Assembly (NCBI GenBank): GCA_905205065.1
Contig: CAJLCI010000018.1
Location: 1 to 48,598, forward strand
From: an uncultured Eubacteriales bacterium
GTDB taxonomy: Bacteria; Bacillota; Clostridia; Oscillospirales; CAG-272
Direction of reading: 5' to 3'
DNA: 48,598 bases
In this document: positions 1-7,791 of the stretch, piece after piece
Layout of the letters: each line of letters begins with the position of its first letter
Position numbering within the stretch: the first letter of the stretch is position 1
Notes under the pieces: model-generated
Databases searched by the model: none
Told to the model about the DNA's origin: nothing
What the model saw: the letters and a program-made list of their open reading frames with translations, nothing else
Made by a program: the position numbers and the translations under genes

Positions 1-2
1 AT

Positions 3-143
3 TCGAAAAAAGTCAGGATACCAGGCACAGAGGATATGGAAGAATATAAGGACTATCGTTTTCATATCAGGCAGTCCTGTATTGGTATGCTTCTTGGACT
101 GCCAGCTTGTCTTGCAGTGGGAGTGATTACAGCAATCCTCTGA
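3..143 (+). CDS. C-terminal end of an unidentified membrane protein (partial)
   Basis: Only the last 46 codons are present; the 5' part lies outside the window. The visible peptide has a charged stretch (SKKVRIPGTEDMEEYKDYRFH) followed by one hydrophobic segment (IGMLLGLPACLAVGVITAIL) that runs to the stop, so it probably ends in a membrane helix. The other two forward frames are closed or less protein-like. It is separated from the relaxase gene by a terminator-like hairpin. I do not recognise the family. Confidence 0.5.
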   Translation, partial: SKKVRIPGTEDMEEYKDYRFHIRQSCIGMLLGLPACLAVGVITAIL

Positions 144-184
144 TCCGCCATCAAATGATATAGAACAGAATATGATTCGCATCC

Positions 185-220
185 AGCAGGAAATCTTTTA
201 TGTGAGGTCTCCTGCTTTTT
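185..220 (+). terminator. Intrinsic terminator before the relaxase gene
   Basis: A 7-bp inverted repeat, AGCAGGA (185-191) and TCCTGCT (210-216), is followed by a T run. It would end transcription from the upstream partial gene. Only about 30 bp separate it from the relaxase start, so the relaxase either depends on readthrough or on a promoter I cannot identify. Confidence 0.6.
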
Positions 221-249
221 CTTTACTCTAAAACGGAAGGAGGTTTCCC

Positions 250-3129
250 ATGGCCCGTTTGGTCACAAAATTCAAGTACCTGAAACCAGATCAGGAAAAG
301 CCCATCGGTGGGTACGCCACCTACATCGCCACCCGTGAAGGTGTAGAGAAAATCGATGAGTCTTTCAAGCTGGCTCCGGCAACAGTGAAACAGCAAAAGC
401 TCATTGAAAAAATCCTGCGGGATTTTCCGGATAGCGCTGCGATGCTGGAGTATGAGGACTACCAGAGAGAAAAGACTATGGGTACCGCTTCTGAATTTAT
501 CACCCGTGCCATTGAGGACAATGCCCATGAGATCCTGAACCAGAAAACCTATGCTGACTACATTGGAACTCGGCCCGGTGCGGAGCGATTCGGCAGCCAT
601 GGGCTGTTCACGGATGATGGTGTCCAGGTAAAGCTGAAAGAGGTATCCCAAGAGCTGAACGCTCATCAGGGAAATGTGTGGACGCTTATCATTTCTCTGC
701 GCCGAGAGGATGCGGAGCGCCTCGGTTTCAATACCGGCGTCCGATGGCGGGATATGCTACGGACGCAGACACAGGCTCTGGCCGACAGCCTGAAGATTCC
801 CATGGATCATCTGAAATGGTATGCTGCCTTTCACAATGAGAGCCATCATCCCCACATCCATCTGCTGGCGTACTCTACCGTCGAGAATGAAGGTTTCCTT
901 ACCAAACAGGGTGTGGCAAAGATGCGGTCTTCCCTGGCCAAAGATATCTTTGAGCAGGATCTGCTCTGCATTTATGAAAAGCAGACGGTTCAAAGGGATG
1001 AGCTGCGCCTGCACAGCAAGGAGCTGATCGCAGAGATCGTTTCCCGCATCAATGCCGGAACCTATGATAATCCCAAGGTGGAAGAAATGCTGTTACGTTT
1101 AGCTGACCGGCTTTCTAAAACTAAAGGGAAAAAGGTCTATGGCTACCTGAAAGCGGATGTGAAAGCATTGGTGGATGCCATCGTGGATGAGCTGGCTGCT
1201 GATGAAAAGATCGCTGCTCTTTACAATCTGTGGTACGAACAGAAAGAAGAAGCACTCCAGGTCTATACAGAAACACTTCCACAGCGGGTGCCGCTCTCAC
1301 AGAATAAAGAATTCAAGCCGATCAAGAATGCAGTGATACAGGAGGCCATGGGCTTTCATGCTGACCGGCAGGATGTGGAAGAACCGGCCCAGGCCGATGC
1401 TCCCGATCCGGAAATGCCAGAAGCTCCGGAATCAGATTCTCAGGCGGACGATCCCATCGAGCCAGATCCGCCTCCCGCCTTTCGCTCTTATTCTGGCGGA
1501 AGGGGCTGGAAGAAAGATACCTGGTGGACGGATGAATATAAAGCGGCCCGTGCCTTCCTCTATGGAACCAAGACATCCAAACCGGATTTTGAACAGGCCC
1601 TGGCCGGTCTTGGCTGTGAAAAGGAGGAAGAACAGGCGCAGGAATGGTTTCGGAAAGCATTTTCTGCTTTCTGTGCCAGAGAGCCAAAGGAGGAAAAGCC
1701 AGGGTATCTCCGATACCGGATCGGCAAGATGTACGCCTTCGGCTATGGTGTAGATCAGGACTATCTGAAAGCCGCCGGATGGTATGAAAAATCGGTTGCG
1801 GAGGGAAATCCCTTTGCCGCCTATGCTCTTGGTAGTCTGTATCATCGGGGCCAGGGCGTGGAACAGAATGAGGAAAAGGCATTTTCTCTGTTTACCATGG
1901 CAGCTACAGATGGGGATAAGCCGAATGCTTATGCTCAGTATGAATTGGGCCGGATGTGCCGAAATGGGATTGGCACTGCGCCGGATCAGGCGGCATCGGA
2001 GCAATGGTACAAGCAAGCGTATCAGGGATTCCTGAAGATCGAGCAAGATATGGCGGATGACAAGCTATATTATCGCTTGGGCCAGATGAACCTTACCGGT
2101 ACAGGAACAAAGAAAGATCCAGAGCAGGCCAGAATGTACTTTGAAAAGGGGGCGGAGCTTGGCAATGCCGATGCCATGTATGGCTTGGGGAAACTGTATC
2201 TGAGCAGAGATTTCTCTGGCCGGGATGTGAAAAAGGCAATTGACTATCTCATGGGCGCAGCAAGGAAGAGCCATGATTATGCCATGTATACTCTCGGCAA
2301 GCTGTTTCTGGAAGGAACCGAGATTCCTAAGAATCCGGAGTATGCTCTGCGTTGGCTGGAAGAAGCCGTAGAGAAAGAAAATCCTTATGCGGAATACCTC
2401 TTAGGGAAAGCATTACTGCAAGGCGTGGATCTTCCCCAGGATGCTCCCCGTGCGGTTTCTCTTCTGGAACGAGCAGTGTCACGGAATAATCCCTATGCGG
2501 CGTATGCCTTGGGAAAGGCCCTGCTGGAAGGAACCGTTCTTCTACAGGATCTTCCAAGAGCTATGGAGTTGCTTGTTTTCTCTGCGGATCGAGGATTCTC
2601 CGCAGCGCAGTATCTGCTGGGAAAGGTCTTCTCCAATGGAGAGCTATGCCCGAAGGATCTCCCCAGGGCCATCCGCTATCTGACAAGGGCCGCTGAGCGG
2701 GATGATGAGTACGCACAATATCTTCTTGGAAAACTCTATCTGGCTGATGAAGGTATCCCCAAGGATGCGAATGCGGCTCTCTATTGGTTTACCAGGGCGG
2801 CGGATCAGGGGAATGCTTTCGCTCAATATCAACTCGGCAAGCTGTTCCTTTATGGCAGGGAGGTAGAACAGGACATGGAAAAAGCCATTTCCTATCTGAC
2901 CGCCTCTGCCGATCAGGGGAATATCTATGCTGCCCAGCTTCTCCAAAGCGTTCACAGCAACCGGAACTGGTCGGCGGCCCTGGGAAGCCTGCGGCTTTTA
3001 CAGCATCTGGCACGGATCATCCAGAACCGGATTGAGGACGAGCGCAAAGGCGATAAGGGCGGGATCGACAGAAAGTTAAAGCGCAAGATTGATGAAAAGA
3101 AACAGGCTCATGGTTTGAAACAGGGCTGA
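250..3129 (+). CDS. MobP3-like relaxase with C-terminal Sel1 repeats
   Basis: Relaxase expected to nick the element at oriT and lead the strand into the recipient. The 959-residue protein has an N-terminal relaxase domain (about 1-270) with the metal-binding histidine cluster HHPHIHLL near residues 198-205. Residues about 375-415 are a low-complexity linker rich in D, E and P. From about residue 480 to 900 there are roughly eleven 36-residue Sel1-like repeats with the pattern A.Y.LGKLYL.G...D...A..W...AA..GN. Sel1 repeats form helical solenoids for protein contacts, so this half may dock the relaxosome to a partner such as the coupling protein (inference). The ATG has a good RBS (GGAGG). It is followed 13 bp later by the primase-like gene, so they form one operon. 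No oriT was identified. Confidence 0.85.
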   Translation: MARLVTKFKYLKPDQEKPIGGYATYIATREGVEKIDESFKLAPATVKQQKLIEKILRDFPDSAAMLEYEDYQREKTMGTASEFITRAIEDNAHEILNQKTYADYIGTRPGAERFGSHGLFTDDGVQVKLKEVSQELNAHQGNVWTLIISLRREDAERLGFNTGVRWRDMLRTQTQALADSLKIPMDHLKWYAAFHNESHHPHIHLLAYSTVENEGFLTKQGVAKMRSSLAKDIFEQDLLCIYEKQTVQRDELRLHSKELIAEIVSRINAGTYDNPKVEEMLLRLADRLSKTKGKKVYGYLKADVKALVDAIVDELAADEKIAALYNLWYEQKEEALQVYTETLPQRVPLSQNKEFKPIKNAVIQEAMGFHADRQDVEEPAQADAPDPEMPEAPESDSQADDPIEPDPPPAFRSYSGGRGWKKDTWWTDEYKAARAFLYGTKTSKPDFEQALAGLGCEKEEEQAQEWFRKAFSAFCAREPKEEKPGYLRYRIGKMYAFGYGVDQDYLKAAGWYEKSVAEGNPFAAYALGSLYHRGQGVEQNEEKAFSLFTMAATDGDKPNAYAQYELGRMCRNGIGTAPDQAASEQWYKQAYQGFLKIEQDMADDKLYYRLGQMNLTGTGTKKDPEQARMYFEKGAELGNADAMYGLGKLYLSRDFSGRDVKKAIDYLMGAARKSHDYAMYTLGKLFLEGTEIPKNPEYALRWLEEAVEKENPYAEYLLGKALLQGVDLPQDAPRAVSLLERAVSRNNPYAAYALGKALLEGTVLLQDLPRAMELLVFSADRGFSAAQYLLGKVFSNGELCPKDLPRAIRYLTRAAERDDEYAQYLLGKLYLADEGIPKDANAALYWFTRAADQGNAFAQYQLGKLFLYGREVEQDMEKAISYLTASADQGNIYAAQLLQSVHSNRNWSAALGSLRLLQHLARIIQNRIEDERKGDKGGIDRKLKRKIDEKKQAHGLKQG

Positions 3130-3142
3130 GAAAGGAGGCTTC

Positions 3143-4579
3143 ATGGCGACAACCTATATTCACTTTACAGAAGAACAAAAAGATCAGGCCCGCCGCACGG
3201 ATCTGCGGTCTTTCCTTCTCGGACAGGGTGAAAAGGTGGAGCGATCCGGATCGGAATACAAATGGAATCATGGTGGAGAAAAAATCACGATCCGGGGAAA
3301 TCTATGGTTTAATCAGTATGAACCAGATAGTGGAGGTGGTGATGCTATTGCCTTTGTCAGAGAATTTTATGGTCTGGATTTTCCGGAGGCGGTACAGTTC
3401 CTGTTGAAACAGCAAGGCGTTGCCATCCTTCCACAAAAGAATATACCGGAAAAGGAGAAAAAGCCTTTTGCCCTTCCAAAGAAGAATGAGGACATGCGAA
3501 GGGTTTATGCGTATCTTCTGAAAGCACGGTTTCTGGATCGGGAGATTGTGAACGCCTTTGTCCGGTCGGGCCTGCTCTATGAAGATGCGGAATATCACAA
3601 TGCGGTTTTTGTAGGTGTCGATGAAAATGGGATTGCCCGCCATGCCCATAAACGCGGAACCTATTCGGACAGCGGCTTCAAGGGCAACGTAGATAGCAGC
3701 AATCCCGATTACAGCTTTCACCACATCGGGAAAAGCAACCGGCTGTATGTGTTCGAGGCCCCCATCGATATGCTGTCCTATCTTTCTCTGCATAAGGAGA
3801 ACTGGCAGGAACACAGTTATGTGGCACTCTGTTCCACAGCCACTTATGGGGCAATGCATATCCTGAAGGCGAATCCGCAGATCAATACCGTAATCACCTG
3901 CCTCGATCATGACAGCGCGGGTATCGAAGGGAACTACCGTCTGAAAGAAGAAATCCTCCGGCTTGGGGCCTATACGGTCATTGCGGAGCAGCCCCGGTTT
4001 AAGGACTGGAACGAGGGCCTCAAAAGCGAACATGGGATGGAACCCATCCCTGGTACAGAGCATCCCGGCCTTCAGCAGATGCAAGGACTCTGCAAAGATT
4101 TATCCTCCACATTTACCGGCTGTAAGTGCTTAAAATATCCGCTGGATGAGCTGCAGAAACGACATTACAGAATCCGGGAATTGAAACAGAATGATTGGGA
4201 AGAACTGTTCATGCAATCCTACGAAATGGCGGGGATTGCTTTTTTATTGGGCCAGAAACAATTCGCTTCACTGGAGAAGTCCTACACAGCAGAACAATAC
4301 GGAAAGATCCTGTTCCGTCTCTATGCGCCTCATCATGATAAGATCGGATACAAAGCCCGTATCTCTGAGATCGGGGATCGCCTGGGAGAAATCCGGCAGG
4401 CTTTTCAGAAAAATGAGATCCTGCCGGAATCAGCACAGATGGAACAGATCAAGAATACGCTCTCCCTGTCCGTGGACTGCCTGCGGCTGTATGCTTATGT
4501 AGAGCGTGAGCAACTGGAAATGCAAAGGGGTGAATCATCATGCCAAAACGAATCTTCATCAATGGCAATGCAGCAATGA
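3143..4579 (+). CDS. DUF3991/TOPRIM primase-like protein
   Basis: A 478-residue protein of the DUF3991 plus TOPRIM type common on Clostridia conjugative elements. The N-terminus (about 10-90) resembles a DnaG-type template-binding region (pattern G.I.I..N.WF....D.GGDAI.F) but lacks zinc-binding cysteines. DUF3991 lies at about 110-190. The TOPRIM fold follows at about 195-300, with the acidic motif CLDHDSAG. The C-terminal 150 residues are an unassigned helical domain. Its likely role is priming replacement-strand synthesis during transfer (family knowledge plus context). The start has RBS GAAAGGAGG. The gene lies between the relaxase and the coupling ATPase in the same operon. Confidence 0.8.
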   Translation: MATTYIHFTEEQKDQARRTDLRSFLLGQGEKVERSGSEYKWNHGGEKITIRGNLWFNQYEPDSGGGDAIAFVREFYGLDFPEAVQFLLKQQGVAILPQKNIPEKEKKPFALPKKNEDMRRVYAYLLKARFLDREIVNAFVRSGLLYEDAEYHNAVFVGVDENGIARHAHKRGTYSDSGFKGNVDSSNPDYSFHHIGKSNRLYVFEAPIDMLSYLSLHKENWQEHSYVALCSTATYGAMHILKANPQINTVITCLDHDSAGIEGNYRLKEEILRLGAYTVIAEQPRFKDWNEGLKSEHGMEPIPGTEHPGLQQMQGLCKDLSSTFTGCKCLKYPLDELQKRHYRIRELKQNDWEELFMQSYEMAGIAFLLGQKQFASLEKSYTAEQYGKILFRLYAPHHDKIGYKARISEIGDRLGEIRQAFQKNEILPESAQMEQIKNTLSLSVDCLRLYAYVEREQLEMQRGESSCQNESSSMAMQQ

Positions 4580-4587
4580 AAATCTGA
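4540..4587 (+). CDS. Possible 15-residue peptide, translationally coupled to the coupling-protein gene
   Basis: An ATG at 4540 is preceded by a good RBS (AAAGGGGTG) and opens a 15-codon frame, MPKRIFINGNAAMKI, overlapping the end of the primase-like gene. It stops 42 bp before the likely start of the VirD4-like gene. It may be a coupling peptide or the remnant of a longer gene. The short length makes it uncertain. Confidence 0.25.
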   Translation: MPKRIFINGNAAMKI

Positions 4588-4629
4588 TTGAAAAGGAGTG
4601 ATACAGAAACCTGGAAAGTGTGTTGTCCT

Positions 4630-6537
4630 ATGGACAATATTGCAGCTCTCATTCTTGTGGCTGTTGTAATGCTTGGCGTCCTGGGCGGCGTCTCTTTGCT
4701 TGCCCATATGTACACGCTCAATATCAAGAGCAAGACCGTTGGCAATGGCCAGCATGGAACTGCGAGGTGGGCCACCAAAGCGGAGATCCGAAAGACCTAT
4801 AAACACATCCCCTTTGAGCCGGAGCAGTGGCGACAGGGCAAACATCTGCCAAAGGATCAGGGAATCGTGGTGGGATGCACCAGCTCCAGGGGCGGAACCA
4901 CAGCACTCATTGATACCGGCGATGTCCATGCCCTGATGATCGGCGCCGCCGGTGTCGGTAAAACCGCCTATTGGCTTTATCCCTGCATCGAATACGCCTG
5001 CGCTTCTGGTATGAGTTTTCTCTCAACAGATACCAAGGGCGATGTCATGCGGAACTATGGAACCATCGCCAAAGAGCATTATGGCTATCAGGTATCGGTG
5101 ATCGACCTGAGAAATCCAACCCGGAGCAATGGCAACAATCTGCTCCATCTGGTAAACAAGTATATGGATCTGTACAAAGAGCATCCGAAAGAGCTGGTCT
5201 ACAAGGCCCGCTGTGAGAAGTATGCCAAGATCATCAGCAAGACCATCATCCTCTCCGGGATGGATGCGGCCAGCTTTGGCCAAAACGCCTATTTCTATGA
5301 TGCGGCGGAAGGTCTGCTGACTGCGACCATCCTATTGGTCGCTGAATTCTGCGAACCGGAGAAGCGTCACATCGTCTCCGTGTTCAAGATCATCCAAGAG
5401 CTGCTCGCTCCCTCGCAGAAAAAGGGAAAAAATCAGTTCCAGCAGCTCATGGAGCTTCTGCCGGATGACCACAAAGCAAAATGGTTTGCCGGGGCTGCTC
5501 TCAATACTGCCGAACAATCCATGGCCAGTGTTATGAGTACAGCCCTGTCCAGGCTGAATGCCTTTCTGGATTCCGAGCTGGAGCAGCTCCTGTGCTTTGA
5601 CACAGAGATTGACGCAGAGAAGTTCTGCCGGGAGAAGTGTGCCATCTTCCTGATCATGCCGGAGGAAAATCCCAATACCTTCTTTATGATCTCCCTGATC
5701 ATCCAGCAGCTCTACCGGGAGATCTTGGCCGTGGCGGATGAAATGGGCGGGAAACTGAAAAACCGATGTGTGTTCTTCTGCGATGAATATGGCACCCTTC
5801 CGAAGATTGAGAGCGCCGAGATGATGTTCTCGGCCTCCCGTTCCCGCCGCCTGCAGATCGTGCCTGTGATCCAATCCTTTGCACAGCTTGAAAAGAATTA
5901 CGGAAAAGAGGGCGCAGAGATTATCGTGGACAATACCCAGCTCACCATCTTCGGCGGCTTTGCGCCCAACAGTTCCTCGGCAGAGGTGCTGTCCAAGGCT
6001 CTGGGGAGCCGGACGGTCATGTCCGGATCGGTCAGCCGGGGGAAGAACGATCCGTCCCAATCCCTGCAGATGATGGAACGGGCGCTCATGACACCGGATG
6101 AACTCAAGAGCATGCCAAAAGGCCAATTCATTGTGATGAAGACCGGCTTCTATCCCATGAAGGTTAAGTTGAAGTTGTTCTTCAAATGGGGCATCCAGTT
6201 TGAAGAAGAATATGCTGTGGAGGAAAAGGGCAACCGGAAGGTGTCCTATGCCGAGAAGCAGGAGATCCTGGACGGGATCGTGAAGAAATACCATCCGGAG
6301 TGGCTGATGGAGAATGCGCCGCCAGCAGAGACCATCCCACCGGCTGGAGGGCAGGCACAGGGCATGATGGAGCGAAATCAGCCATCCACCAGGGAGAAAG
6401 GAAAAGGCGGCGGTACAGGGCTGCGGACTGCGCCAAGAGCCGCCAGAGCGGAACGTAAGGCGGAAGAAGGCATACGGGAAAGCCGGATGCTCCATCCGAC
6501 AAAATTTACGGAGGTAAGTGAGGATGGGCAGGCTTGA
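4630..6537 (+). CDS. VirD4/TraG-type conjugative coupling ATPase
   Basis: Type IV coupling protein that links the relaxosome to the secretion channel at the inner face of the membrane. The 635-residue protein starts with one membrane helix (about residues 4-24). It has Walker A GAAGVGKT near residue 105, a Walker B-like segment CVFFCDEYGTLP near 380, and a C-terminal Q/G/R-rich tail. The frame is open upstream to a TTG at 4588, but that has no RBS; the ATG at 4630 gives a proper N-terminal membrane anchor, so I prefer it. It resembles the VirD4-like family of Clostridia elements. VirB4 and membrane channel genes are not visible downstream, which is unusual if the element is self-transmissible. 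Confidence 0.88.
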   Translation: MDNIAALILVAVVMLGVLGGVSLLAHMYTLNIKSKTVGNGQHGTARWATKAEIRKTYKHIPFEPEQWRQGKHLPKDQGIVVGCTSSRGGTTALIDTGDVHALMIGAAGVGKTAYWLYPCIEYACASGMSFLSTDTKGDVMRNYGTIAKEHYGYQVSVIDLRNPTRSNGNNLLHLVNKYMDLYKEHPKELVYKARCEKYAKIISKTIILSGMDAASFGQNAYFYDAAEGLLTATILLVAEFCEPEKRHIVSVFKIIQELLAPSQKKGKNQFQQLMELLPDDHKAKWFAGAALNTAEQSMASVMSTALSRLNAFLDSELEQLLCFDTEIDAEKFCREKCAIFLIMPEENPNTFFMISLIIQQLYREILAVADEMGGKLKNRCVFFCDEYGTLPKIESAEMMFSASRSRRLQIVPVIQSFAQLEKNYGKEGAEIIVDNTQLTIFGGFAPNSSSAEVLSKALGSRTVMSGSVSRGKNDPSQSLQMMERALMTPDELKSMPKGQFIVMKTGFYPMKVKLKLFFKWGIQFEEEYAVEEKGNRKVSYAEKQEILDGIVKKYHPEWLMENAPPAETIPPAGGQAQGMMERNQPSTREKGKGGGTGLRTAPRAARAERKAEEGIRESRMLHPTKFTEVSEDGQA

Positions 6538-6784
6538 TTTTCTCTACCGTATGGAACTGCCGCACAGGGCAGTGGCAGTCTATTTGTATCTATATGACCG
6601 GGCCAACCGGGATGGGGAATGCTGGCCCTCCATCCCGACCATTGCACGTGAATTGAAACTGTCAGAGTCTACGGTAAGACGGGCGATTCAGGATTTGAAA
6701 AAAGCGGAGCTTCTCGTCACTGAGCAAAGGTACCGTGCCAGGGGCGGCAAGAGCAGCCTGCTTTTTCAGATCCGGAAACCGTGA
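6524..6784 (+). CDS. Small helix-turn-helix protein
   Basis: An 86-residue protein with a winged or MarR-like HTH at about residues 25-75 (PSIPTIARELKLSESTVRRAI, then a basic segment). Such proteins are common next to VirD4-like genes on these elements and probably regulate transfer or replication genes. The ATG at 6524 sits 9 bp after GGAGG; a GTG at 6518 is too close to the RBS. It overlaps the end of the coupling-protein gene by 14 bp, which implies translational coupling. Confidence 0.75.
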   Translation: MGRLDFLYRMELPHRAVAVYLYLYDRANRDGECWPSIPTIARELKLSESTVRRAIQDLKKAELLVTEQRYRARGGKSSLLFQIRKP

Positions 6785-6797
6785 CCGGGTAAAAATA

Positions 6798-6842
6798 CCA
6801 CCTACCGCCAAGGGGCAACTGCGCCCTTTTGGTGAAAGGTGG
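6798..6842. other. Branched hairpin after the HTH gene
   Basis: An outer stem CCACCT (6798-6803) with AGGTGG (6837-6842) encloses an inner CCAAGGG with CCCTT(TT)GG. No T run follows, so it is not an ordinary terminator. It lies between convergent genes and could be a nicking-site hairpin, an mRNA 3' structure or a binding site. Confidence 0.4.
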
Positions 6843-6908
6843 CACCTGGCATGATGACAGGAGAAGGTGAACTTCCCACTGTAAGAGAATATACAGCAGA
6901 AAAAGAAA

Positions 6909-6942
6909 ACAGCAATCTACCGTTGTGTGATCCGACTGCTGT
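6909..6942 (-). terminator. Probable terminator of the regulator operon
   Basis: Read on the minus strand, ACAGCA (6942-6937) pairs with TGCTGT (6914-6909) and is followed by TTTTCTTTTT. It lies just after the winged-helix gene stop. Confidence 0.45.
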
Positions 6943-6945
6943 CTT

Positions 6946-7359
6946 TTATTCTTCTGCCTCGATTTCCAGGCAATAGCCTACCTCCCGGACAGAACGGATG
7001 AGGAAGGGTGCATCGGGAGCCGCCTGGAACAGTTTTTCCCGCAGGTTGCAGATGTGAAATCCAATGGTGTGGCTTTCGTTCCCGGAAGGAACATCGCCCC
7101 ATATCTTGTCATAAATCTGGCTATAGGTCAGTACCTGTCCTTGATTGGCAACAAGGAGAAGAAGGAGCGCATATTCCTTTGCAGTGAGATGGATTTCCTT
7201 CCGATCCCGGAACACCTTATGCTTTCCGGGATAGATCTCAAGACCGGGAATGGAGAGAATGGATTCCTCTGTTCCCTCCAGCCTTTTAATTTCCGGATGA
7301 CGTTTGAGAAAAGAAACGAAATCCTCAAAGGCAAGGGAATCTTTATCTGAAAGATTCAT
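6946..7359 (-). CDS. OmpR/PhoB-type winged-helix DNA-binding protein without receiver domain
   Basis: A 137-residue protein. The C-terminal 95 residues match the Trans_Reg_C winged helix (LTAKEYALLLLLVANQGQVL, then YDKIWGDV, then the recognition helix region HTIGFHICNLREKL and the GYCLE wing). The first 40 residues are not a receiver domain and hold no phospho-acceptor aspartate pocket. It may be constitutive or may act with the DtxR-type protein, whose gene overlaps it by 4 bp (ATGA) on the same strand. Confidence 0.75.
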   Translation of the reverse strand: MNLSDKDSLAFEDFVSFLKRHPEIKRLEGTEESILSIPGLEIYPGKHKVFRDRKEIHLTAKEYALLLLLVANQGQVLTYSQIYDKIWGDVPSGNESHTIGFHICNLREKLFQAAPDAPFLIRSVREVGYCLEIEAEE

Positions 7360-7754
7360 GATGATGACTTGTCCGATACGACCACCTCCTCATTTTGTTT
7401 TACTGCCGCTTTCAACTTGGAGAAACTCACTTCGCTGATGACATGCTCCAGTTTGCAGGCGTCCTGCGCTGCAATATCCGGCGGAACGCCTGCTTCAATA
7501 AGCTGCCGGGTGAAGAACCGATACTTTTCATAAATCTGCAGAGCAATCCGCTTTCCGGTTTCTGTCAGGGAAAGTGTACCATCGTCCTTTTTCACCAGAT
7601 AATTCTTTTTGGATAGTTCCTTGACCGCCCGGCTCACAGAAGGCTTCGTCACGCTCATATGGTTGGAAATATCTACGCAGCGGACATAGCCTTTTTCCTG
7701 CTGAAGTACGAGGACAGTCTCCAGATAATCCTCCATAGATGATGTTAAAGACAT
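7356..7754 (-). CDS. DtxR/MntR-family metal-dependent repressor, variant metal site
   Basis: A 132-residue protein with an N-terminal winged helix (SMEDYLETVLVL, then SVTKPSVSRAVKEL) and a dimerization helix region; it lacks the SH3-like domain. Against B. subtilis MntR the alignment is offset by one residue: D9, E12, E103 and H104 match metal ligands D8, E11, E102 and H103. C100 is at the E99 position, as in DtxR/IdeR. Y78 is at the H77 position, so one classical ligand is lost. It lies 37 bp after the ABC transporter genes on the same strand and has its own RBS (AGAGGTG). A role in iron or manganese control of the adjacent transporter is likely (inference). Confidence 0.8.
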   Translation of the reverse strand: MSLTSSMEDYLETVLVLQQEKGYVRCVDISNHMSVTKPSVSRAVKELSKKNYLVKKDDGTLSLTETGKRIALQIYEKYRFFTRQLIEAGVPPDIAAQDACKLEHVISEVSFSKLKAAVKQNEEVVVSDKSSS

Positions 7755-7791
7755 ATGGATACACCTCTTTCCTATAATTACATTTTGAATA

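Noticed and set aside
1322..2046. Antisense open frames inside the relaxase gene and similar shadows elsewhere
   Set aside because: They lack RBSs and recognisable motifs and are explained by the codon bias of the sense gene.
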